IMG/VR virus record: IMGVR_UViG_3300014494_000005
Location: 62,001 to 126,000 of that record
Length of the DNA: 64,000 nucleotides
Direction: 5' to 3' (one strand)
From: a virus
The notes below the pieces were generated by a model, which saw nothing but the letters and a program-made list of their open reading frames with translations, was not told where the DNA came from and searched no databases. Below are positions 55,929 through 64,000 of this stretch, in pieces. A program made the position numbers and the translations under genes. Each line of letters begins with the position of its first letter. Within the stretch, counting starts at the first letter, position 1.

Positions 55929-56177
55929 TTATGCCGAATATGTGAAACCAAATCTACAATCCCAAGCAAAACCAAATTCTTGAGAACCATTTGGAAAACC
56001 TATGCTCCATTCACTACCTGATTTACAAATTCTTTTTATTTTCCAAGTATCTTTACTTATGTCTTTACTATTTGCTGAAACACCAATATAAATTTCATTT
56101 GATGATACTTCATCAATCAACATTGGTGATTCAATATTAGAAGGTAATTGAATGCTAAAATCTAATCCTTGTGCCAT
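55929..56177 (-). CDS. Small putative virion protein
   Basis: 82 aa, compact and beta-rich (IEIYIGVSANSKDIS-like core, then WSIGFPNGSQEFGFAWDC). It lies between the giant fibre and the GT9-like gene and has its own promoter motif 13 bases upstream. No family is recognised; a tail accessory role is suggested by location only. Confidence 0.5.
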   Translation of the reverse strand: MAQGLDFSIQLPSNIESPMLIDEVSSNEIYIGVSANSKDISKDTWKIKRICKSGSEWSIGFPNGSQEFGFAWDCRFGFTYSA

Positions 56178-56190
56178 AATTTTATTTTAA

Positions 56191-56199
56191 TATAAATAC
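56191..56199 (-). promoter_or_regulatory. Putative phage promoter element GTATTTATA
   Basis: Lies 13 bases upstream of the ATG of the 82-aa gene. Confidence 0.55.
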
Positions 56200-56230
56200 T
56201 TGAATTGTTACAACAAAATTCAATTCTAAT

Positions 56231-57142
56231 TTACTTTTGTTTATTAACTGCTTCAATAATTTTATTTATATCTAATACATTTACCGTATCATAAGGAAAC
56301 TGCTGTATCTGTCCTGCGATATCGAATTGGTCAAGATAACTAAATTTATTTAATTCTCTTACATAATTTGCACTTGGTATAACATTAATGTTTTCAGCAT
56401 AACCAAAAACTTCTGGTTTATTTCCAATCCATACAACAGTACTTTGTAAATCCAAAGCTGCTGCTACATGCTGAGCAAAACTATCGATAAATAATCTTTT
56501 AGTACTTAATGGAAATACTGCATATAATTCTCTATGTGGTAAATTAAGTTGTTCCACTCCTTGAAGAACTGGTTGTTCTGGAGATTTAATATGTAAAATC
56601 CTATATGATTTATTGAAATAATTTACAAGTTTTTGAGCAATTTCAATTGGCATATCTCTATACCAAGATTTTTTTGAATATTGTCCTTGTGGAGAACCAC
56701 CATGTGTTTGTAATAACATAATTGGTCTATTATCCGGTTTTATTTTATCTTTAGCAATTTCAATTTCTCTTGGATTTAAATATATTTTTGGTTTATATCC
56801 ATCATAAGGAATATTAAACATATCACACCAAGATTGTGTAAGATGTTTTCTTTGAAGAATATGGTCTTCACTATGATAAACTTCATGTCTGAAAATTTTA
56901 GTTGTTGGTCGAATAAAATCTGAAAAAAAGTACTGCATTTGACCAAAAGTATAAAATCTAAAAACGTCTGGATTATAAAAATAAGGTCCGTCCCATGCAC
57001 AAACAACCACAATTTTATATTCAGGATATGCTTTTTTTATTGCTCTTATTAAAGCACTAGACATTATACATTTACCATGACCACCTTCAACATGTACAAT
57101 TGCAAATTTATCATCATCTTTTATTTTGTCATCTATTATCAT
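56231..57142 (-). CDS. Family 9-like glycosyltransferase
   Basis: 303 aa. AIVHVEGGHGKCIMSSALIR with AIKKAYPEYKIVVV resembles the N-terminal lobe of GT9 (heptosyltransferase-like) enzymes. RLFIDSFAQHVAAALDLQST with VVWIGNKPEVFGY matches the C-terminal donor-site pattern (DSxxxHxAAAL...VxxxG). It is next to fibre genes, the fourth glycosyltransferase of the window. It could add sugars to fibres or alter host surface glycan. The promoter motif is 44 bases upstream. Confidence 0.7.
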   Translation of the reverse strand: MIIDDKIKDDDKFAIVHVEGGHGKCIMSSALIRAIKKAYPEYKIVVVCAWDGPYFYNPDVFRFYTFGQMQYFFSDFIRPTTKIFRHEVYHSEDHILQRKHLTQSWCDMFNIPYDGYKPKIYLNPREIEIAKDKIKPDNRPIMLLQTHGGSPQGQYSKKSWYRDMPIEIAQKLVNYFNKSYRILHIKSPEQPVLQGVEQLNLPHRELYAVFPLSTKRLFIDSFAQHVAAALDLQSTVVWIGNKPEVFGYAENINVIPSANYVRELNKFSYLDQFDIAGQIQQFPYDTVNVLDINKIIEAVNKQK

Positions 57143-57186
57143 AAATTTTCTTATTTATCATACTATTATAATTTTTTATAATATTT

Positions 57187-57195
57187 TATAAATAC
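57187..57195 (-). promoter_or_regulatory. Putative phage promoter element GTATTTATA
   Basis: Lies 44 bases upstream of the GT9-like gene, further than the other copies. Confidence 0.35.
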
Positions 57196-57235
57196 TAAAA
57201 TATTTATAAAAAGTTAATAATATTAAAAATATTTT

Positions 57236-59986
57236 TTATGGATTATCTAATTGTTTCCAACCACCACCATTATAGAAATATAAATGATTATCTGTGCAAC
57301 AAGTAAATATTGTACCTAGTGTTGGATTTGCTGGTGTTGTTGTTGGTGTTAAATTTAATATGTTATTTATTGTAACAGTACAACCAGTAACATTACCACA
57401 AATTATATTACCTATGGAAATTGAACAATTAATTGTTGATATACCACCAAGCATTGCTATTGAACAATCGCTACATGAAATACTATCACAACCAATTGCT
57501 ACTGAATATTTACCACACGTACGACTATCAGCCATTGCTACTGAATAACAACCATCTGCTTGACCACCAGCCATTGCTACAGAACTATAACCACCTGCAA
57601 CACCACTTGCCATTCCTACTGAATATGTTGCACTACCATATGTACTACTACCAGCTATTGCTATTGAACAAATACTACATGCAATACTATCAATCATTGC
57701 TATTGAACCACAACAATATGTAATGCTACCCACACCAATCGCTACAGAACAAGTTGCACCAGTATCAGTATAACCATTAATCATTGCCACTGAATTACAA
57801 CCAAATGTAGTTCCACCAATCATTGCTATTGAATTTATTGCTCCAGTTTGTGTTGTTCCATTAATCATTGCCACTGAATTACAACCAAATGTAGTTCCAC
57901 CAATCATTGCTATTGAACAATCGCTACAAACAATTCCATTAATCATTCCCACTGAATTAATTCCATATGTTTGACTACAAACCATTGCTACTGAAAAACA
58001 ACCAACTGCATGAGCACAAACCATTCCTACTGAAAAACAATTATTTGCTTGACCACCAGCCATTGCTACTGAATATGTTGCACCGCTTTGCGTTGCACCT
58101 AAAGCCATTGCTACTGAATTAATTCCGTTTGTTTGACCACCAGCCATTGCTACGGATTCATCACTAAAAGTAACACTTTCAGTATTCATTGCAATTGAGT
58201 TAATTCCGTTTGTGTAACCACAAGCCATTGCAACTGAATTAATTCCGTTTGTGCAACCACAAGCCATTGCAACTGAATTACAACAATTTGAAATACTACC
58301 ATTCATTGCTACTGAACATTCAGCACAAGTTAAACCACCAGTCATTGCTACTGAATTACAAGCCCAAGTACTACTATTAATACCAATTGCAATAGAACAA
58401 TCAGCACAAGTAATACCACCAAGCATTGCTACTGAATTAATACAATTTGTCTGACCACTAACCATTGCTACTGAATTAAAACCATTAGTAGTACCACCAG
58501 CCATTGCTACTGAAGAACAAGCATTAGTAAAACCATTAACCATTGCTACTGAATTATCACAAAATGTAATACCACCAGCCATTGCTACTGTATTACATCC
58601 AATACATGTAATACTATTACATCCAATAGCTACTGAATTACTACCAAAAGTAGTACCACCAGCCATTGCTACTGAAAAATAACCGCATGCTTGACCACAA
58701 GCCATTGCTACTGAACAATCAGAATATGTAATACCACAAACCATTGCTACTGAATTAAAACCACATACAGCAGTTCCACTAGCCATTGCTACTGAATTTG
58801 TTGCACCACTACAAGTAATACCACCAGCCATTGCTATTGAATTAATACCATATGTAGTTCCATCATTCATTGCTATTGAACAATCTCCATATGCTTCTCC
58901 AATCATTGATATTGAACAACAACCATGTGTTGCACCAATCATTGCTACTGACATACAACCAAATGCAGCACCACTAGCCATTGCTACTGAATTTGTTGCA
59001 CCAGTGTCTGTAAAACCATTAGCAATTGCCACTGAATTACAACCATGTGTTGCACCAACAGCCATTGCTACTGAATTACAACCATAAGTAATAGCATTAC
59101 CAATTGCTATTGAATTAATACCACAAGCAGTACCATTAGCCATTGCTATTGAATAATCAGCACAAGTATAACCACCAGCCATTGCTACAGAATTTGTTGC
59201 ACCACTATAAGTAGTACTACCACCAGCCATTGCTACTGAACCACAACCTAATGCTTGACTTCCATTATTAATTTGTAATGCATCTATTGTGTGGCAATAA
59301 ATTAAACCTGTACTACCACTTAATATATTATTTTTATTGAATATTATTTGTGTATCACTTGAACAAATATTAGTTCCACCAGTACTACCAGAAATTACAC
59401 TAATAACATAACCTTTGTCAACTAATGAACGATTAGTATAATTTACGCTATAATCACAATAATATTCAATACCTTTAAAACTACCAATATCGCTACAAAC
59501 TGTAATACCTGTTGGTATTATAGTTATTGCACTTCTTGAACCACTTCTTGCACCAATAAACACTTTATTATTACATGCTAAAATACAATCTCTTGTTACA
59601 GAAAAATATCCACCATTAAAATTAGCAGGATTACCTTGACCAACAGTTAATGTTATTTGGGAATTAAGTGGTAATGATATTAATGTATCACCAGTTAATA
59701 TACCACCTAACGATACTATATTACCATTTTTTGCTAAACCATTATTTGCACATAAAGTTGTACCACTGGCATTTTTAATTACCAAATTACCATCATTAGT
59801 ACCTGTTTGATACCAATATTCAGTATTAAGTATATTTACTGTTAAACCACTATATCTTTGTGATTGAGGAATGTCAGCATTAACTGCTGCAACACTCACA
59901 TATGGATAATTACAAGAATTTAAATATCTTGAATCAATTGGATTTCCAACATTAATCTTTAAATTATCATTTAATTGTATTGCCAT
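57236..59986 (-). CDS. YadA-head-like repeat fibre, Cys-rich
   Basis: 916 aa. An N-terminal part of about 250 residues includes a shared fibre connector (IEYYCDYSVNYTNRSLVDKG). Residues of about 250-860 contain some 46 repeats of about 13 residues, NSVAMAGGxTxGx or DCSIAMxGG, the pattern of YadA/Hep_Hag trimeric adhesin heads, which form left-handed beta-rolls. Many repeats carry a Cys just before the SVAM or SIAM step, so Cys could stack as a ladder in the core. It probably forms a trimeric rigid fibre. A short C-terminal domain follows (HLYFYNGGGWKQLD). Confidence 0.75.
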   Translation of the reverse strand: MAIQLNDNLKINVGNPIDSRYLNSCNYPYVSVAAVNADIPQSQRYSGLTVNILNTEYWYQTGTNDGNLVIKNASGTTLCANNGLAKNGNIVSLGGILTGDTLISLPLNSQITLTVGQGNPANFNGGYFSVTRDCILACNNKVFIGARSGSRSAITIIPTGITVCSDIGSFKGIEYYCDYSVNYTNRSLVDKGYVISVISGSTGGTNICSSDTQIIFNKNNILSGSTGLIYCHTIDALQINNGSQALGCGSVAMAGGSTTYSGATNSVAMAGGYTCADYSIAMANGTACGINSIAIGNAITYGCNSVAMAVGATHGCNSVAIANGFTDTGATNSVAMASGAAFGCMSVAMIGATHGCCSISMIGEAYGDCSIAMNDGTTYGINSIAMAGGITCSGATNSVAMASGTAVCGFNSVAMVCGITYSDCSVAMACGQACGYFSVAMAGGTTFGSNSVAIGCNSITCIGCNTVAMAGGITFCDNSVAMVNGFTNACSSVAMAGGTTNGFNSVAMVSGQTNCINSVAMLGGITCADCSIAIGINSSTWACNSVAMTGGLTCAECSVAMNGSISNCCNSVAMACGCTNGINSVAMACGYTNGINSIAMNTESVTFSDESVAMAGGQTNGINSVAMALGATQSGATYSVAMAGGQANNCFSVGMVCAHAVGCFSVAMVCSQTYGINSVGMINGIVCSDCSIAMIGGTTFGCNSVAMINGTTQTGAINSIAMIGGTTFGCNSVAMINGYTDTGATCSVAIGVGSITYCCGSIAMIDSIACSICSIAIAGSSTYGSATYSVGMASGVAGGYSSVAMAGGQADGCYSVAMADSRTCGKYSVAIGCDSISCSDCSIAMLGGISTINCSISIGNIICGNVTGCTVTINNILNLTPTTTPANPTLGTIFTCCTDNHLYFYNGGGWKQLDNP
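57400..59240. repeat. Coding repeat array, about 46 units of about 39 bp
   Basis: The array encodes the 13-residue YadA-like repeats. Units vary from 12 to 16 codons and share a GCCATTGCTACTGAA-like core (plus strand). Confidence 0.85.
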
Positions 59987-60005
59987 TTTTTTATATTTTT
60001 ATTTA

Positions 60006-61082
60006 TTAACTTATTAACATTGATGATGTTACACATGTTTGTTTATTACTAATATAAACTTTATAACTTTGTCCTGACCAACAAACTGTTGTAACACTAG
60101 TTATATTAGATGATGGAAATAAATTACATGCAGGACTAATACCGCCACCAATAGAACCATTATTAAGTGCAGTTATACACCAACATGTTTTATCTGTATT
60201 TGATGCTGGATATGCAAACCACAAATAATCATCACTACCACTATTAAAATTAATACTAATAGAACTTGATGAACTTGCAACAATTTTAGTTCCACCACCT
60301 ACCATAGCACTTGTTGCTGTTGGACGATTTGCTCCCGCAGCACCGGGACAAGTACATTTACCCCAAAAATATGGATAAATACCTGTTAATGATGCTGTTT
60401 GTTGTGTTGTATCACCAGCAGAAAGAGGTGAACCATAATTACCACCTGCACTATTTTTTGGCTGAACACCAGCACAATATGTTACACATGAACACCATGT
60501 TTGTGTACCCGCAGAAATAACATAAGAAGCAGCACATTTAGTTACACTTAATGCAGTGCATGCATAATTTCCAGTAACACCAACACCATTATATTTATAA
60601 CAACATGCACCATTACTTATTTTATTACATGTTGCTGTATATTGTGGATTAATACATCCTTGATTTAATGTAGTTATTACGCATAATGTTGAAATACTAC
60701 AACCAACTTCAAAAGTTCCTGAAGGATTTAAAGAAATTGAACTTGATGGATTAGTTAAAACTGGATTTAAAGTAGGAACTAATATTTCTTTTAGTATTTC
60801 GTTTGATGTTTTACCAGTTAAAATTGTTCCAACATCAATACCACCGACACATACTGAAGTAGGACTTGCTAATTTATAAACAGTACTACCAGTAGCACCA
60901 CTTGCTTGAAGGTCGACATATCTTTTATCAACAACTTGTGTATTTCCAGTAAAATCAGGATGTATTTGATATCTTAAATCACCAACTGTTGCAACTTGAG
61001 TTTTACCACTTAATACTAATGAACTATTTTGAGTTTGTTCAACATGTTGATTTGTTAATTTAATTTTTGTATTAAATGCCAT
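60006..61082 (-). CDS. Cys-rich tail fibre/adhesin
   Basis: 358 aa. It starts with a fibre connector (VGDLRYQIHPDFTGNTQVVD, KRYVDL). A long Cys-rich domain follows: CSISTLCVITTLNQGC, GACCYKYNGVG and TWCSCVTYCAGVQ. The stretch SLTGIYPYFWGKC and the following beta strands resemble IVGVYPLFG in the 187-aa right-end protein, so both share a tip domain. Directly adjacent to the YadA-like gene (19-base gap). It probably contributes to receptor binding. Confidence 0.65.
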   Translation of the reverse strand: MAFNTKIKLTNQHVEQTQNSSLVLSGKTQVATVGDLRYQIHPDFTGNTQVVDKRYVDLQASGATGSTVYKLASPTSVCVGGIDVGTILTGKTSNEILKEILVPTLNPVLTNPSSSISLNPSGTFEVGCSISTLCVITTLNQGCINPQYTATCNKISNGACCYKYNGVGVTGNYACTALSVTKCAASYVISAGTQTWCSCVTYCAGVQPKNSAGGNYGSPLSAGDTTQQTASLTGIYPYFWGKCTCPGAAGANRPTATSAMVGGGTKIVASSSSSISINFNSGSDDYLWFAYPASNTDKTCWCITALNNGSIGGGISPACNLFPSSNITSVTTVCWSGQSYKVYISNKQTCVTSSMLIS

Positions 61083-61174
61083 AATTTTATTTATTATATA
61101 TTATAATTTTATTTTTCTTTTAATAATAAATAGTTTTTTTATTCTTAATTATTTAACTATTTAAATATTATTCG

Positions 61175-63409
61175 TTAGTTAACAAAAGCAATTGCACTCC
61201 AAAAAATTCCATTATATACAAATGTTATTGAACCATAATCAGTATTAATTGTAGAATAACCACCATTGTTAATACATGTTCCATTACCATTAATTGTTAT
61301 TGGGTCTGCTAACGCATTTCCACAAATGTCGACAATTGTTATTTTTTGAGTGTAATTACAAACAACAACTGGTAATGATGGTAAAAATATTGGATGTGAT
61401 GAAACACCAGATACAGCAATAATATCATCGCAACTATATGTATAATAATTTTGATTTAATGTACAATAATAACCATTAAGTTTTATCTTAACAAGATTTG
61501 AAGTACCGCTTATTTGTTCATCAACATATTCTTTATCAGGAATCCAACGTGGATTATTATTACAATAATTACCGCCATATGTTAAACCACTATTACCAAG
61601 ATTAACTATTTTTAATGCACTTGAACATTTATTTGTAAATGTAATTCCAGTATTATAGATATTAATATTACTTCCATTTGAAAGATTTATACAATGATAC
61701 ATGCCAATATTTACACTATTACCAGATAATCCCCATTGTGCACTACTTCCATTTTGAGAACATATATTAAATTTTGAATCTGAATATATAGTATTTAAAC
61801 TAAAATCTGCAAGTCCATAAATATTTGTACTATCTGATTGTAAACGCAAACTATTATTACATAAATTAATAGTAGTAACACCAGTTAAATTACCACCAAG
61901 TTTAACTTGTCGTCCTTGTTTTGTTAAACCATTTGTTGCACCAGTTAGTGCTGAATTAAGTATTGTTTGAATTGTATTATCAAGACAAACATTATGACTA
62001 TCGTATTTACAAACACCATTTGTTGCACCAGTAACTGAAGTATTTAATGTGTTTTGTGTAATTGTAGTAAGACAAACATTATGACTATCGTATTTACATA
62101 TACCATTTGTAGCACCTGTTAATACTGAATTAAAAACAGTACCATCAAGACAAATATTATGATTATCATATTTACAAATGCCATTTGTTGCACCAGTAAC
62201 TGAAATATTTAATATGTTTTGTGTAATTGTACTGAGACAAGCATCATGACAACTATATTTTGTTAATCCACCAGTTACACCCGTTAATGTAGAATTAAGT
62301 ATTGTTTGAATTGTATTATCGAGACAAACATTATGACTATCGTATTTACAAACACCATTTGTTGCACCAGTAATTGTAACAGCAAGTATATCTTGTGTTG
62401 CATCATTAAGACTAATAATATGTGTTGTACCTGAAGTTGTAACAGTAATTCCTGTTCCTGCTTTAACATCAGTAACATGATTAAAATAAACAAATAATAA
62501 TGGAGTAGTGTCAACAATTATAGGGTCATCCGTTGCTAATACCCATGAAGTATTTTTATTTGTATCACCACTTAAAACCCATGCATATGAACCAGAAACT
62601 ACTTCACCACTTGGTGTACCATCGAAATCTATTGCACGTGTCCACGTACTTGCACTTGCAATCCAAATACCATTTGTTTTACCACTTGGTATAAATGGTA
62701 TTTGATTTTTTATTAAAACTCTATCACCATTTAAAAGTATAATACCATCAATTGTTGATAATCCACTGAAAGGATATGTTAAATTTGTTGTAGTAGCTAC
62801 TTTAACTACTTGTTTAGGTTTTAAACCAGTAACTATTTCATCCGCATATTGTTTAGTTATAAGAGAACGATTAGTGAAATAACTTTCATAATCACCACCA
62901 TATTTTATACCACCATTGTCTTCATAAGAAAATGAACCACCTGAAAATAAAAAAAGTAAACCAACATTATCAATACCAAAAATAGTTGTTAAACCACTTG
63001 TAGATACTTGAAAATCGGTGAGATTTGATAAACTTATATTATGTAAACCAATACCATTAATTGTTGTTCCACTTAAAAGATTACCACCTAATGCAACTGT
63101 TGTTCCACTATTTGCAAGATGTAAACCATTTGTTGCACCAGTTAATGTACCACTTCCACTTCCAACTTTTATCCAACTACTTGTTGAAGTATAGTTGTTA
63201 GCATCACATAAATAGAATAATCCTCTATTTACACCTGAAGCAACTGAAACTACTGCACCATCATAAAGCCAAACACTACCACTTCCACACCATGTTGCAG
63301 GTAATGTTAGGTCAGCATATGTACCAACTAATTGTTTTGCATCGATAGGTGCTTTTAAAAGACCTTCGAAATTTGCTGCAAAATTAAATGTACCTATATT
63401 TCTTGACAT
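61175..63409 (-). CDS. Large tail fibre protein with Cys-containing repeats
   Basis: 744 aa. It starts with a fibre N-terminal domain, then contains the connector YGGDYESYFTNRSLITKQYA and a module (GDRVLIKNQIPFIPSGKTNG, TRAIDFDGTPSG, TNKNTSWVLAT) shared with the 1725-aa fibre. At least five repeats of GATNGVCKYDSHNVCLDxTI follow, each with C-x7-C. The C-terminus is another connector and a beta domain. It is probably a fibre or spike of the same tail-tip complex. Confidence 0.7.
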   Translation of the reverse strand: MSRNIGTFNFAANFEGLLKAPIDAKQLVGTYADLTLPATWCGSGSVWLYDGAVVSVASGVNRGLFYLCDANNYTSTSSWIKVGSGSGTLTGATNGLHLANSGTTVALGGNLLSGTTINGIGLHNISLSNLTDFQVSTSGLTTIFGIDNVGLLFLFSGGSFSYEDNGGIKYGGDYESYFTNRSLITKQYADEIVTGLKPKQVVKVATTTNLTYPFSGLSTIDGIILLNGDRVLIKNQIPFIPSGKTNGIWIASASTWTRAIDFDGTPSGEVVSGSYAWVLSGDTNKNTSWVLATDDPIIVDTTPLLFVYFNHVTDVKAGTGITVTTSGTTHIISLNDATQDILAVTITGATNGVCKYDSHNVCLDNTIQTILNSTLTGVTGGLTKYSCHDACLSTITQNILNISVTGATNGICKYDNHNICLDGTVFNSVLTGATNGICKYDSHNVCLTTITQNTLNTSVTGATNGVCKYDSHNVCLDNTIQTILNSALTGATNGLTKQGRQVKLGGNLTGVTTINLCNNSLRLQSDSTNIYGLADFSLNTIYSDSKFNICSQNGSSAQWGLSGNSVNIGMYHCINLSNGSNINIYNTGITFTNKCSSALKIVNLGNSGLTYGGNYCNNNPRWIPDKEYVDEQISGTSNLVKIKLNGYYCTLNQNYYTYSCDDIIAVSGVSSHPIFLPSLPVVVCNYTQKITIVDICGNALADPITINGNGTCINNGGYSTINTDYGSITFVYNGIFWSAIAFVN
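61950..62420. repeat. Coding repeats of GATNGVCKYDSHNVCL type
   Basis: Near-identical blocks containing plus-strand GACAAACATTATGACTATCG recur at about 61984, 62070 and 62322, with diverged copies at about 62149 and 62237. Confidence 0.85.
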
Positions 63410-63419
63410 ATTTTATATT

Positions 63420-64000
63420 TTAAAAAACTAATCTTATGCATACTGCGCTTCTATCAACACCATTATATGTATATCTACAATAACCAATTGAATTTCCTTG
63501 TATTGTTTCTGATGATGTGCTACAATTCCATAATGCTAATGAACTTCCTTGTGAACCACCCGGATATTCCCATTGTGCTGAAACAGTATTATATTGTTGA
63601 ACACCTACTAATGGTCTATTAGTTGGTGTACTGAGCCAAGCACATGGAATTTCAAATTTTTGTTTATTTGGACTACTATCTGAAACTAAATTCATTTGAA
63701 CATTATTTGCTGTGGTCATATCTACTAATGATTGTTTAGTTAAAACAGTAATACTTGAAGTTGTTCCAAAAAGAGGATAAACACCTACAATTGAACTGTT
63801 TGCAGCACTTGTACAACCTGCTGATAGTGCTGTACAATATTGTGTACCTTTACTACCTAAAGCAGGACTACCTGCATCATAACAAGTACAAACTCCCCAA
63901 CTTTGTGAACTTATTATAACACTATAACTTGGATTTGTTTGTATTGCAGGTGATGATGCACAACTCTGAAAACCAGAAGGCATTCCACAACCAGTAAAAC
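63420..64000 (-). CDS. Cys-rich tail adhesin, C-terminal part (partial)
   Basis: The reading frame stays open through the right edge: residues before the ATG at 63983 (FTGCG) are in frame, so this ATG is probably internal. The visible 187 residues plus edge are Cys-rich (WGVCTCYDAG, QYCTALSAGC) and contain IVGVYPLFG, then beta strands ending in CIRLVF. This resembles the C-terminal half of the 358-aa adhesin and suggests paralogous receptor-binding tips. Its stop is 10 bases upstream of the 744-aa fibre start. Confidence 0.6.
   Translation of the reverse strand, partial: FTGCGMPSGFQSCASSPAIQTNPSYSVIISSQSWGVCTCYDAGSPALGSKGTQYCTALSAGCTSAANSSIVGVYPLFGTTSSITVLTKQSLVDMTTANNVQMNLVSDSSPNKQKFEIPCAWLSTPTNRPLVGVQQYNTVSAQWEYPGGSQGSSLALWNCSTSSETIQGNSIGYCRYTYNGVDRSAVCIRLVF

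Noticed and set aside
55841-55990. N-terminal extension of the giant fibre to 55990
   Set aside because: It overlaps the 82-aa gene, reads as non-virion-like sequence, and the promoter motif sits just before the ATG at 55840.
57294-57723. Plus-strand ORFs inside the YadA-like repeat gene
   Set aside because: They mirror the 39-bp coding repeats and have no independent start signal or fold.
57400-59240. Possible CRISPR array because of periodic 39-bp repeats
   Set aside because: The repeats are in frame, diverged, vary in length and encode a continuous adhesin; there are no spacers between exact repeats.
50663-64000. Diversity-generating retroelement acting on fibre tips
   Set aside because: No reverse transcriptase, template repeat or A-biased variable region was recognised in this window.
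1-64000. Stop-codon reassignment as in some gut phages
   Set aside because: Long frames are intact under the standard code and end at ordinary stops next to the following start codons.

Overview
The window is one continuous stretch of a large, very AT-rich tailed-phage genome. It is T4-like (contractile-tail) in its baseplate genes. Evidence: gp25-like and gp6-like baseplate proteins, a P2-gpI/gp7-like wedge protein, several giant tail fibres, and a phage replication set (family B DNA polymerase, DnaG-type primase, SNF2-type helicase, RuvC-like resolvase, sigma factor). Almost every gene is on the minus strand; the one clear exception is a LAGLIDADG homing endonuclease at 32665-33669. The standard genetic code fits. 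I saw no tRNA genes, CRISPR array, integrase or reverse transcriptase. Gene leaders lack Shine-Dalgarno motifs and are A/T-rich, which fits a Bacteroidota host; that host assignment is inference. No gene-free stretch exceeds about 160 bases.

Layout, left to right. 1-6930: replication and regulation (ArdC-like fragment, sigma factor, primase, HTH-phosphoesterase, GIY-YIG protein, RuvC-like resolvase, ribbon-helix-helix protein). 6985-21070: baseplate and tail-tip genes read right to left (gp25, gp6, small proteins, 300-aa and 1509-aa proteins, two further structural proteins), interrupted by two glycosyltransferases and a homing endonuclease. 21152-25967: small coiled-coil proteins, a third glycosyltransferase and a radical SAM protein. 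26039-37157: a conflict and RNA-repair region with ParB-like, HAD, PD-(D/E)XK, 2H-phosphoesterase and isochorismatase-like proteins, a 1020-aa ParB/CCA-adding/ADP-ribosyltransferase-like protein, and a 1163-aa protein with three kinase-like domains. 37228-49156: accessory proteins, NUDIX, two paralogous homing-endonuclease-like genes around DNA polymerase, a 54-aa ribbon-helix-helix gene and the helicase. 49216-64000: holin-like protein, glycine-rich adhesin, giant fibres, a GT9-like glycosyltransferase and a YadA-like repeat fibre.

A repeated coding-strand motif, (A/T)GTATTTATA, sits 12-24 bases upstream of many start codons. It is probably a phage promoter, possibly read by the phage sigma factor. 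It helps to fix several starts: the 1725-aa fibre begins at 55840 and the CCA-adding fusion at 32498, not at the longest possible ORF start.

The most interesting candidates are: (1) the compact operon at 27298-32498, which combines a 2H phosphoesterase, a HAD phosphatase of the RNA-repair type, a nuclease and a complete CCA-adding enzyme, and may be a tRNA end-repair or counter-defence system; (2) the multi-kinase/ADP-ribosyltransferase-like/zincin protein next to it; (3) four glycosyltransferases and a radical SAM enzyme embedded among genes for unusually cysteine-rich fibres, which may modify virion or host-surface structures. All functional calls rest on motif recognition by eye; no database search was run.
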